Assembly: GCA_037367405.1 (NCBI GenBank)
Contig: JAZKJV010000386.1
Location: forward strand, 745,501-809,500
Length of the DNA stretch: 64,000 nt
DNA from: Ottelia alismoides
Taxonomy: Eukaryota; Streptophyta; Magnoliopsida; Alismatales; Hydrocharitaceae
Direction of reading: 5' to 3'
In this document: piece by piece, positions 23,372 to 34,900 of the stretch
Layout: the number at the start of each line of letters is the position of its first letter
Position numbering within the stretch: the stretch's first letter is position 1
The notes under the pieces: generated by a model
The model's database searches: none
Seen by the model: only the letters and a program-made list of their open reading frames with translations
What the model was told of the DNA's origin: nothing
Made by a program: the position numbers and the translations under genes

Positions 23372-25556
23372 CTCACCCCTAAGACTCCATGTCTAAACTC
23401 GGACTTGTAGACTCGGAACTCATAACAAGGCATAAAACTCTTCAAGAGAATTAACATATAAAAAATATTAAGGAGAATTCAACTAGGTTTCAGATTCATA
23501 ACTCAAAGAGGTGAGGGTAGTTTTGCTCATCCGCCTCCTGCTTCCATGTCTCTTTCTCTATATTCTGTCTCTATATAGGACCTTGATTCATGGAATCTCC
23601 TTTTGTCACAACTTCTTGATTATACAACCCAAAATTTGCATAGTTGCCACAAGTAAGGAAAGGTTCGGTTCAGTCATAAATTCTTCATAAGGATCTTTAA
23701 AATACTTACGTAAATTGGACAAATGAAACACATCATGAACACCCTTCCAAATGTAGGGAAGGGCCTCTTGGCATGCCAACTTCCCAAGACGAAGCTAGAA
23801 TATCTCACTGGCCAATGAATCGTGGTGCCAACTTGACTTTGACATTGACCTACAGAGCCTTTCATTAGAGATCAACCTCGAACTTAAGGTCTTGACATTT
23901 CTAGTCGGCATAGCTCTTCTCACAGCGTTGTGTGGTCAGCAACTTCTGTCTTGTCATCTCCATGATCTTAGTAGTCTCCTCGATGATAGTGGTGGTGTAT
24001 AGGTCATTGTCACCCACTTCTTTCTAGCATGATGATGTTGTACATCTTTGTCCGTAAAGGATCTCAAGAGGAGCCATGTTGATGTTGGCATGATAGATGT
24101 TGTTGCACGTGAATTCAACTAGTGGAGGGTAATCCTTCAACTATCCCTTCCACTCAAATGCACAAGATCATAATAATCCCCTCAACTGTTTGGATCATCC
24201 TCTCAAATTGTCCATCTATCTATAGATGATAAGACAAACTGAAATACAATTCGGTCCTTGGGGCCTTCATGAAATTTCCCTAATGTTGCAAGGTAAATCA
24301 TGAATCTCTGTCATATACCACTTCCTTGGGATCCCATGCAAACAGATAACATGTTGCATACAAAACTAGGTTATGTCCACTAGTGTGGAAGGCATATTAT
24401 CCGAGATGAAAGGGGTAAACTGGATCAATCGACCAAGAATCACCAAATCGCATCATGACCGCTTGTAGTACGTAAAAGTGATGTCATGAAGTTTATAGAG
24501 ATGCTCTCTCAAATTTCATACAGGAATGGTAAGAAATTCCAACAATTTAGGGAAGCGTTGATGCACTGCTTCACTACTTGATAAGTGAAGCAACAAGTTA
24601 TATGCTCTACCACATTCCTTTCATCTCCACCCCCAAAGTATTGGTAGATATCTTGGCACATGGTAGTGCTACCTGGATGAATAGAAAGTCTGGGATATGC
24701 ACCTGATGTCTCTCCTAAACTTCTTATTGCTAGGGACACAACCATAGTCTTCATTCCTTGTTATGGACTCGTAGACCCTAAATCTATCAAACTCTATGTC
24801 TCTTAATCCCTGATCTACCAACTTGCCATGCACAATCCAATCTCACATTCCCCTCTACTTTGTTATCATTGTATCATAAGTGCTCTCAAATAAATGGCAC
24901 TTACTAAGTGTAGTACGTACATCCCAAGTGTGTAGCCATGCTACTGAACGCAATTTATGTGCTTGTCTACCTAAGGCATTTTCCATGGCATTTCCTTTAG
25001 AATGACTATAAGAGATGGTGCACATAGTCCTTTAACAACTCTGTCCATCACATCTACCTTGTGTTCACTTCTCGATGGTCGAAAATGTACTTGAAGCTCT
25101 TCTAATCTATGAACATATCAAATGTAACTCCATATAAGTAGTGGAACCATATCTTCGCTATGAAAACTACAACCACCCACTCCAAGTCATGTGTGAGATA
25201 GTTGATCTCATGGGTCTTCAACTGTTGTGGTGTGTATGCCACAACCTTCCCTTATTGCATCATTACAATACCCAATCTTTTCTTGGATGTATTTGTGTAC
25301 ACTATGAAGTATAAATTACCAGAAGGAAGGGTAAGAACTAGAGCAACAATCAATCGCTCGTTGAGCTGCAGAAACTCATCTTACACTTGTCGCTCCAAAC
25401 AAATGGCATACTCTTTTGTGTCAACCTGGTAAGATGTAAGATTAACTGAGAGAGCCCTATGACAAATCGTCGGTAGTAAATGATGAGGCTAAGGAAAATG
25501 AGAACCTTTGTGATCGTATTGGGATGCTCCCAAGACACAACTACTAATATTCTTGT
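23372..25556 (-). pseudogene. Ty3/gypsy pol remnant (RT end, RNase H, integrase, chromodomain-like tail)
   Basis: Read right to left on the minus strand. The RT-RNase H junction is WEHPNTITKVLIFLSLIIYYRRF...PLTRLTQKSMPFVWSD (25538-25370). RNase H follows with VYTNTSKKRLG and [19 protein letters not shown] (25310-25180). The integrase zinc finger region is HPGSTTMCQDIYQYF...CFTYQVVK (24690-24570), then integrase core fragments with many stops to about 23900. A tail follows: YIWKGVHDVFHLSNLRKYF (23770-23700) and IPxIKVLYR...RHMEA, like the chromodomain-adjacent end of Tekay/Reina-type elements. The 5' half of pol and gag are missing. Stops and frameshifts are frequent. Confidence 0.75.
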
Positions 25557-25559
25557 TGA

Positions 25560-26830
25560 GATTAACTACTACATATTCTTGAGCTTCTTCCTCATTTTAT
25601 AATTAATATAGTTTAGGATTCTTTTTGAAGTTCTCATAAAATGAAAATGTATTGTTTCCACAATCGCCATTATTTTCTTTATGAAGATCTTGTAATCTTT
25701 GTTATGTAAAAAGTATCCTAGAAAGATACCTTCTTCGCTTTAGGGTCAAACTTATCAAGATTCTCCATGGTTTTTAAAACAAAGCATTTGCATCTAAAGG
25801 GAGGGAAGTGCATCCTTTGTGACCGTCCAAAGAACATATCAAAAGAAGCTCTATTTAATCTCGGTGGATCAGTCATAGAGCATAATAGGTTGTATTGATG
25901 GCTTTAACTGAAAATATCTAGGTAGGTTGGATTTGCATAGCATGTGCAGGCACATTTCAGAAGAATGTGATATTTCTGCTCTACTATGGCATTTTGAGAT
26001 GTTTTGAGTGCTGAAAATTCATGCTTGATCTCAGCTGTTGCACAATGTTAAAAAATTCTCATTCTTGAACTCCCCATCATGATTACTTCTTTAACTTTGT
26101 GATAGTGGTTCCTTATTCATTCTGAATTCGTTTAGCTGGCTTTTCTATTTTGGAGAAATTAATCCTTTGGAGGCTACTATGACAAAATAATAATGACAAT
26201 CACTTAAACTTTCAAATTTTGTAGGTCTTAATTGGTGTAGGTATAGACGCTCTAAAGGTGTTGATGAACTTGTTGCCTTTAAGGATTGTTCTATGAAGAA
26301 CACATGTCTACCTTCTTTTAGGATAGCTTGAGTAAGTTTTTAACTAAGTCAAGTTTATCAAGCTTATTGAGTAGGTTCATGTGAAAGTTACCAACTCTTT
26401 TATGACATAAGAAGGATTCTTCCTGTGATGACATCAAGCAATATAGTGATGAACACTCATCGAACCTAAATGTGTAAATAATTTTCTGCCTCTCTCCCCT
26501 AAATAAAACTTCTTGTGTGTCTTCCTTAACAATTTCAAGACAATTTTTAAGAAACAATATTTTAAAATCTTTGTCACGGATTTGAGAAACAGTCAATAGG
26601 TTTTGTTTCGGACCTTCAACAAGGCTAACAAGGTTAATAGAAGCGCGGGAGTTTCTGATCTTGTGTTCCCAAATGTGTCCGTTCCACCAACTTTATTTTT
26701 GATATTAAGAAGACACCTTTGTCTCCAATCATGTTCTCGGAGCAATTTCCGTCCATGATGCATTGGCCATGTCTTTTGTGCTTGAAATCCTGTGAAATAC
26801 TGATTATTCATGTATTGAGGCTCACGATGT
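25560..26830 (-). pseudogene. SIRE-like Ty1/copia remnant (protease, pre-integrase, integrase)
   Basis: Read right to left. A protease-like segment reads CIMDGNCSENMIGDKGVFL (about 26752-26696) where the family has W-[YI]-[LM]-D-S-G-C-S-[RK]-H-M-[TI]-G-D, followed after a frame change by NKVGGTDTFGN. The pre-integrase block is SQIRDKDFKILF...IYTFRFDE...HKRVGNFHMNLLNKLDKLDLVKNLLKL (26590-26318). The integrase end is NRASFDMFFGRSQRMHFPPFRCKCFVLKTMENLDKFDPKA (25860-25740), matching the 'YELW.GRKPN..HFRVFGCKCF.LN' block. The core catalytic part is eroded. It directly abuts the gypsy remnant without LTRs. Confidence 0.75.
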
Positions 26831-27239
26831 CTCCAATTGTAATATATCTTGGATCAGACTATCGGTGCACCATCGATACCTATATGTGTTGAATAATTTT
26901 ATGAAAGCAATTTGAGAAGCTCCTCGCCTTCGAAGTTCTACCTCTTAGCAGGAATTATGAGGATGCTTCCCTTGTTAAACTGTTTCTTTGGGAATAAGGA
27001 GTGGCTACCACGAATGGCATCTTTGAGGCCGCGCTGCACCCCCCCTCAAGTACTCACGTGGTATTCGCCCACTATGACTCCTCCGATACCAGCAACACAC
27101 TCCACCTCCTCCAAAACTCTTACCAACGGAAGTCCCAACCAATGAAGTGTGTTTCACTAGAATCATGAGGGTAACAAAAAAATTAGGAAATATTGAGATG
27201 GTCCATGGAATGTTCAATTTTTGACGCATGGGAGAACCT
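26831..27239. other. Unassigned stretch between retroelement remnants
   Basis: No motif is recognised on either strand. The GC-richer part near 27020-27140 gives short frames on both strands but none resembles a known protein. Confidence 0.4.
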
Positions 27240-30200
27240 TTCCCAAGTCATAAGGGCCCCTCTTCAAAACCTCCCAAGGCAACTCGAGATGACCCCTCTA
27301 AGTTGGTAGCAGAAAACTTTGCCCGTCATGAGCCACACCCACTCGGATCATCTTCGGAAGAAAATGGAATCTCTCCCTAAATCCAGACATTATCATGGAC
27401 TCCATCAAGCAACCACTGGTGCATTAAAAATTCAGCAAGTCATTGTCTTAGACCCATTACAGATTATAAACCATATTCTTGCCCATGCCCTTTCTTTATT
27501 TTCTCAAAAAAGACTTGATCAAAACTCCGCTCTAAATACATTTTGCTTCAAAAAAAATTGTGACATAATCAAAATGGATTTTGATAAGCAAGCTCATAGT
27601 GAACTTCAGTGTGTCTGGAACTCAATATCAAACAAATGCATATTAAAATTCTCTTCTAGAACATCCATAGGTCAGGAGAGAATGGAAACGCTAAAGACTT
27701 TGTGATTTGTTAAGATCGGTCAAGATTAAACTCGTTGCCCTCAATAAATCATATGCAGAGAAGTTGACATCGATGACTGTATGTGGGGTTTGGATCATAT
27801 CATTGGCACTCTGATCCTCACTGCAAATCTTGAAGAATAGCTACCGGTTGGAACAATTTGGACTTTGAGTGTTTATCTATTCAAGAATTGGACTGCCAGA
27901 CTTACATTCTTCTAGGACGGATTTGTAGGAATATAAAGTTTAGGCTTCTTAATATCTATAGACCTCCCTCTGTAGTCTGAAAAATTGGATTTCTTAAACT
28001 TAGTGGCCATTATTGATCCATATCTATGTCCTTTGGTCAACAGATGGGAGATTTTAAATCTAATTGATGTCACTCGGATCGTTAAATAGCTTTTGTGCCA
28101 TATTCAATGCTTCGATAGGGTCTTTTTGAGTTGCCAAATCATGATATGTCATATGCATGGTCAGGAGCCTCATTTCCTAGGAGTTGGGCCATACTTTACT
28201 ATGCACTTTATCCTGGGTCCTTTTTGAATTGCTCCTTCCTAGGAGGCTCCTTAATGTGCACTTGGTCTTCCAAGCATTTTCACGGATCATCGCTCACTCA
28301 TCCTTACAACTGAGATGTTTAAAACTCAAAAAAGAGTTTTCAAATGGAGTCCTATTTGCTAAAAACCCTGCTCCTGTGAGTATGGTTAGACAAACTTGTG
28401 ATGGTGTCATCCGATCAAGCAACCCATTCCACAGTTGAGCCTTAAATGAGGGGGACAAAAACATTCGGCCACTTCACACAACCACATTGGTAAATCTTAA
28501 CAAAGCTTCCATTCTTGTCGTAAAAAACGAGTGAGGGATCTCACGCTCGAATACTAGTGAGATTGCTAGAATCGTAGTGACGTTTTGTCATGATCTTTTT
28601 TATGACCTAGAGAATAGAACACATCTTCTCTACAACTTACATTATGATCTCACAAACACAATAAAACCGCCCTAAGGATCTAAGCACGCATTTATCGTTA
28701 CTTGAGGTCGAAGGAGTCGTAAAAAAATCAAGTCTCACAAGGCCCTTGGTCTATATAAAGCAGTAGATGAATTTTTTTACATGCACGTAACCCACCCTTA
28801 AGGGGGATTTCCTTAACATGTTAAATTAACTGCATAATGAAGATGTTGATTTCGAGAACATTGTACATACTAGTAATTCGATAATATCCTTCATATACTA
28901 AGCTGGGGATGGAGGGAAATATAAAAACTACACGCCAATTAGTCTCATAAACATGATGCAAGAGTTAAATCCAAAATCTTATCAAATAGGTTGGCTCCAA
29001 AATTACAAAATCTTGTACCACTTAACCAATATACCTTCTTGAAAAATATATCTCAACACAATTATTTATTGGTTGCTTTGAAGATACTTCCTTATCGAGT
29101 CAAAAAGCTCAAATAGAAGTTATCCTGAAAATTGACTTTAGAAAAGCATTTGATACTTTAAATTTAAAATAGGATTTCATCATTTGAGTCACAGAAGTAA
29201 TGGATCGTCTGAACCATTTTATCATGTGAATAATCTCCATAATTTAAACTTATTAGAATATGCATCAAAATTAATGGGTGTTTCTCAATCTTCTTCAACC
29301 CCAAAAGAGGGTTGCGTCAGGAAATCCACTTTTACCGCTCCTATTCATTAGTACTATGAACATCTTAATATACTCGAAAAACTCTAGAGCAGGGCAAGAT
29401 CCGGGGCTTCAGAATTCCGATCCCAGTATCTTAGTTCACCAACATATAATTCATTGATGATCTCCTTATTTCATTTTGCTCATCCAAAGTAGTAAACATG
29501 AAACTCAAGATTATATTCATAAACACGACCTCTATTGGGTTAATAGATGCCACATCTGTAAACAAGAGGAGGAAAATTGTGACCATCTCCTTTGTAATTG
29601 TAGCTTTTCCTTACACTTCTTCTCCCAACTTGGGGCCCGGACTCCCTCTCCCTTCAAAAAAATTTCAACCCTCGTTAAAGACAAAGACAGGGCCAATTCA
29701 AATTCCATGTCGAGAGAAGTCAAGGTTGCAACTATTTGGTGGTTCATTTGGACGACAATGTATAAAAAAGGGAAATTCCCCCAATTGTGATGATCTCGTA
29801 TTTAAATCACTTTCTTTGACTTTATGTAAGTACATTATAAGTATTGATGATATTTTTGGATATTTTCGGTCCTTATTTTCTCCAGGTTTGAAAACTCCGC
29901 TTGGTTGTTGATGCTGATTTTGGATATTTTTGGCACTTATTTTCTCCAGGTTTGAAAACGCCGCTTGGTTTCGAGCCTCTGATCGAATCTTCCTCAAAAC
30001 AAACTCTTGATTCTGCTCTCCTTTTTCCAAATAAATGGCGAGTAGCTCTTGATAGGTGTGACATCTATGAAATGGGCACCTTAAAATATTGTGTCCTTGG
30101 GCTTCTCTGTTTTGTGTTGTGATGACAACTTGTCAGATTTCGCAAAACAGAAATCCGACGTCTCTTATGTTTTGTTGAATTTCATTCGGCAAAACATTGT

Positions 30201-30340
30201 GTATTTTAGTGGGCATGTCACAGCTCTTCTCGGTTTTAAACATGTTTTTGTGTTGTGGTTTTGGTATTCTGCTTCTTGAGTTGGTACCCTCGTGGCTCGT
30301 TATTTTAGATGAATGAAAGCTTGATTTTTTTTCAAGAAAA
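27240..30340 (+). pseudogene. L1-type LINE remnant (RT and zf-RVT pieces)
   Basis: The RT start is readable at 28918-29110: NYTPISLINMM followed after a frame change by LSNRLAPKLQNLVPLNQY.FLKN, as in plant L1 RT. IDFRKAFDTL lies near 29130 and PKRGLRQE near 29307. The FIDD box near 29452 (FIDDLLISFCSS) stands where [FY]-A-D-D is usual. The zinc-binding end is at 29476-29790: NRCHICKQEEENCDHLLCNCSFSLHFFSQLG, a C-x2-C...H...C pattern of zf-RVT. It has frequent stops and an apparent internal deletion between RT and zf-RVT. A 3' tail with 'GATGAATGAAAGCTTGATTTTTTTT' ends near 30340. The 5' part 27240-28880 is only weakly readable. Confidence 0.65.
29843..29970. repeat. 64-bp tandem duplication
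   Basis: Two units with period 64 share TTATTTTCTCCAGGTTTGAA and GCCGCTTGGTT-like ends (for example TTGGATAT at 29856 and 29920). They lie in the 3' part of the LINE remnant. Confidence 0.85.
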
Positions 30341-31092
30341 AGTGCATTGTGTATACTAATCTAAGTTTTTGAAAAGCTTAAAAAAAAGATTCATTACTTC
30401 ATAAAAAGAGGAAATAACATGAGATCACATCTAACCATACATCAAGAGTTACAGGTAACAACTGAGAGACCAAAAAACCTTCATCAACCGGATTGATCCT
30501 CTAGGAAGACAGGTATAGCTCCCAAAAAGGGGCCATATCCAACTTCATACATCCTTTTGGCGGTGGTGGTTCTACTTCGGTAAATTGATTGTGATTTTGA
30601 TTTGAAAATATTAAAATTTGCAGTAGAGGCGTCCAGCTGAATTGCATATGCTATGGGCATGTTTGGTTGAGGGGTTTGGTTGGGGTACACCGGTGTACCT
30701 ATCCTTCCAACGCTCCCAACCCTCCTCACATATTACTATTCACAGGGGTAATCCAACCCAATTCAATCCAACCCAGCAACGGAAGGACAAGGTGCCCACT
30801 TTGGAGTCGGGTGTATCATGACAAGTTTGTGCAGAAGAAGGTTATGTTGTCCATAATGGTGGGTATCTAGCTTTCCAGATAAGCCACTATACAGTGGCCA
30901 CCCTAGATTTTAGTAACAAGATTTTTTGCTACTTTAATTGTTTTGATGTATCGAGAAAAGGGAGAGTCGTGATATAACCTTCTTAGTTCGAGTTTTGGAA
31001 GAGTATTTTACTAAAACTACAGTTGTCAAGTATAATGGTATAATCTTTCGTAATTGGGTTCGCACCAGAAACGATGGCTTATCTGGTATAGA
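30341..31092. other. Intergenic stretch with a GTTTGGTT-type MITE remnant
   Basis: At 30655-30790 'GGGCATGTTTGGTTGAGGGG' on the left is loosely complementary to 'AATCCAACCCAATTCAATCCAACCC' on the right, as in many hAT-like plant MITEs. The ends are not sharp. The rest of the stretch has no recognisable feature. Confidence 0.35.
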
Positions 31093-31097
31093 CCAAG
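31093..31097. other. Target-site duplication, left copy (CCAAG)
   Basis: CCAAG directly precedes the 5' LTR and is repeated at 36857-36861 after the 3' LTR, showing a normal integrase-made insertion. Confidence 0.93.
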
Positions 31098-31950
31098 TGT
31101 TGGGTATACTTACAAAAGTTCCAGCCCCAACTTGGGGGCAGCAGCATTTACTCTTTTTGGCAGGGGCATCACTGATATTTTTCCATGAACTGGACAACCC
31201 ATTCCAGGGATGGATGTGCCCCATTCGATGCCCCAATTTGGAGTGCGCCTCTCCATCCAGAACGCGATTCCTCGAGCCCTAATTCCCCTTCCAGGGAGAA
31301 CGAGCAGAGCAGCAGCAAGGGGGGTTCTTCCTGAACCCCATCTTCTCCATTTCCTCCGCACGAGAGCGCGCGAGAGAGAGACCGAGAGGGAGAAAGAGCA
31401 GCAGCTAGGAGCACCTTTCTAGCTACAGTTTGGGCTGAAGGTGCAGCGGCAAGTCGAGCTCGAGAGGAGCAGCCGGAGGTCGTTGGGAACGACCTCAAGA
31501 GGAGCCGAGCGCCGAGTTTGGGTCTCCATCCGGGAGCCCACAAGGGGAGTTACCTTGTACTCCTTGTTTTAGAGCACAATATTGGTATAGTTAGATACCT
31601 AGGGGTAGTTTGTTCTTTGTTGAAGAACTATCCGTTGTGTGTGCTTGTACCTCGGTTTTGTGGGCAACAAAACCGGGAAGAACATTTGGATCACTTTGAC
31701 CGTAGTGCCTGGTTGCCGGTCTTGCCCCGTGGTTTTTCCCTTGCTCACATTGAGTAAGGGTTTCTACGTAAAAATCTTTGTCTCGTGTGGTGCTTGTTGT
31801 GCTTGCTTGTGGTTGCTTGTCATTGTTGCATTTGAGTTCCCGTGTGGGGAACATATATTGTGTTGTGCCATCTTTGCTGCAGGACAGTTTAGGGGGATAG
31901 ATCCTAGGTTGTTTGATTATTCCGCATTATTTACCTATATATCCCCAACA
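31098..31950 (+). repeat. 5' LTR of the Tnt1/Tork-type element
   Basis: 853 bp, starting TGTTGGGTATACTTAC and ending ATATATCCCCAACA, so TGTTGGG and CCCAACA form short inverted ends. It differs from the 3' LTR at about 31190 (C against T), 31287 (C against G) and 31766 (T against C). The U3/R part includes a GA-rich stretch (31365-31402). Confidence 0.96.
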
Positions 31951-31952
31951 AG

Positions 31953-31964
31953 TGGTATCAGAGC
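31953..31964 (+). promoter_or_regulatory. Primer-binding site (initiator tRNA-Met)
   Basis: TGGTATCAGAGC, two bases after the LTR end, is the standard complement of the 3' end of plant initiator tRNA-Met. Confidence 0.95.
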
Positions 31965-31977
31965 TCAGGTTTGAGCA

Positions 31978-34900
31978 ATGGGCAAAGATGATGAGGGCAC
32001 AATGATCAAGCTCACAAGCAGCAACTGGCAGATTTGGAAGGCCAAGATGGAAGACATCTTGTATTGCAAGGACCTCCACGATCCCGTGGAGGGGGAGAGC
32101 GCCAAGCCGGAGAACATGTCCGCAGGAGAGTGGACGAAGTTGAACCGAAAGGCCATTGGCACCATTCGGAAGTGGCTTGACATTTCGGTTTTCCATCATG
32201 TTGCCGAGGAGACGAATGCCAAGGAGTTATGGGACAAGCTGTCCGAGCTCTATGACCAGAAGACCGCAACCAACAAGGCTTTCTTGATTAGAAAGCTTGT
32301 GAACCTGAAGTACAAGGATGGATGCAAGGTGGCTGAGCACTTGAATGATTACCAAAGCATTATCAACCAGTTGACATCCATGGGTTTGGCACTTGATGAC
32401 GAGTTGCAGTCACTTCTTCTTTTGGGCTCACTGCCAGACAGTTGGGAGACCTTAGTTGTCACCGTGAGCAACTCTGCGAAGGATAGCAAGTTGACCATGG
32501 CTATGGTCAAGGGTAGTCTCCTCAATGAGGAGATTCGACGTCGCTCTTTGGGAGAGGCATCCTCCTCTTCACACGTGTACGCAGTTGAGAGGAGAGGAAG
32601 ATCCAACAGCAGAGGAGCGTCACAGGAGAGGCAGAAATCCAGGGACAAGTCGAAGGGCAGAGGAAAGTGTCACCATTGCCAGAAGCCAGGTCACTGGAAG
32701 AGAGATTGCAGGGTTTGGAAGAGAGAACAAGCTGAAGCCAAGAAAGATCAGAAAAAGGAAGATGGGAATGTAGCTGCAATTGTGGCAGATGAAAGTGCAG
32801 ATGAGGTGATTCTCACCATCCAGGACCAGTGCTTGCATGCAGGGAGCGATTTGGAGTGGGTCGTTGACACGGCCGCTTCCTATCATGTGACTCCACACAG
32901 GGAGTTCTTCACCACCTACACTAGGGGTGACTATGGGAGAGTCTTGATGGGTAACGAGAGTTACTCTAAGATCATTGGCATGGGCACCATCTCGATCCAG
33001 ACAGATGTTGGGTGCTCAATGACACTCCAGAATGTGAGGCATGTTCCTGATGTGCGGCTTAGCCTTATATCTGGTTCACAGCTAGATAGTGAAGGCTACC
33101 ATCTGAAGTTTGGCGACAGCAGATGCAAGATTAGCAAGGGTTCTCTCATCATGGCCAGGGGCAGTTTGTGTCACACACTCTATATGACTAGAGTGAAGGT
33201 CATGGATGGCAGTTTGCATGCTAGTGAAGCAGATAACTCAGATTTGTGGCACCGTCGGCTTAGCCACATGAGCCAGAAGGGCTTGCAGCTTCTTAGCAAG
33301 AGAGAGTTGATCCCCTACCACAATGACATCACTTTATCTCCTTGTGATGCATGTGAGGTTGGGAAGAGCAGGAGTGCACCGTACAGAGCGAGATCCAAGG
33401 TGAAGGGAGACCTTCTACAGCTGGTTCACTCAGATGTTTGTGGTCCTATGGACACAGCCTCTTTGGGAGGCAACAGGTATTTTGTCACCTTCATTGATGA
33501 TGCATCTAGGAAGGTGTGGGTGTATGTGCTGAGATCGAAGGATCAAGTGTTTGATTGCTTCAAGAAGTTCCATGCCATGGTTGAGCGTGAGACAGGAAAA
33601 TTGTTGAAGTGTCTACGCACAGACAATGGGGGAGAGTACACCTCCCATAGCTTTCAGAGCTATTGTGCAGAGCACGGCATCAGGCATGAGAGGACAGAGC
33701 CAGGCACACCCCAGCACAATGGTCTAGCTGAGAGGATGAACAGGACCATTGTTGAGAGAGTCCGCTGTATGTTGAAGACAGCGAAGTTGCCCAAGACCTT
33801 TTGGGCTGAGGCGGTTCGCACCGCATGTTACTTGGTGAACCGATCTCCATCAGTTCCTTTGGGCTTTCAAATTCCAGAGCGTGTTTGGACAGGGAAAGAC
33901 CCCTCATATGCTCATTTGAGGGTGTTTGGATGCAAGGCTTATGCATTGGTACCCAAGGAGCAGCGGAAGAAGTTGGATGACAAGGCGGTGCCTTGTATTT
34001 TTCTTGGCTATGGAGATCAGGAGTTTGGATACCGTCTTTGGGATCCAAGAAAGAAGACAGTCACCAGGCACAGGGATGTGATTTTTTATGAGAATCAGAC
34101 GTTGGCTGAGGACACCACTGAGAGTGGTGATGGAGATGAGATCTCCATGGATGATGACAGTGATGAGGACACAGAGCCCTCTCCAGTACAGGGTACAGGT
34201 GGAGAGGATGGGCAGCTAGAGCAGCACGAGCCAGAAGCAGACCCCGTTGATACAGGTCCAGGGGATCTAGGGCAGGGGGAGCAGCCTCATCCAGTTGCAG
34301 ACGCAACAGAGCCTCAGGTTAGGAGATCTGAGAGGACACGCCAACCATCATCCCGCTACCCCACTTCCAGGTACGTAATGCTCACAGATGCAGGTGAACC
34401 GTACACCTTTGAGGAGGCACAGGTGCACAAGGACAAGGGTCATTGGCAAAATGCAATGAATGAGGAGATGCTATCTCTCAGAAAGAACCACACTTATGAC
34501 CTTGTTGAGCTTCCTAAAGGGAAGAGAGCCTTGAAGAACAAGTGGGTGTACAAGCTGAAGTCAGATGACAGTGGCAAGCAGGTGAAGTACAAGGCCAGAT
34601 TGGTAGTGAAAGGATTCAGCCAGAAGGAAGGCGTGGACTATGATGAGATCTTCTCCCCAGTGGTGAAGATGAATTCAGTGAGAATGGTGCTAGGACTTGT
34701 TGCTAGCATGGACCTTGAGCTGGAGCAGATGGATGTGAAGACGGCGTTTCTTCACGGTGATTTGAAGGAAGAGATCTACATGGAGCAGCCACAGGGTTTT
34801 CAGGAGAGAGGGAAAGAGCATATGGTATGCAGGTTGAGGAAGAGTCTCTATGGCTTGAAGCAAGCCCCGAGACAATGGTACTTGAAGTTTGATGCTTTCA

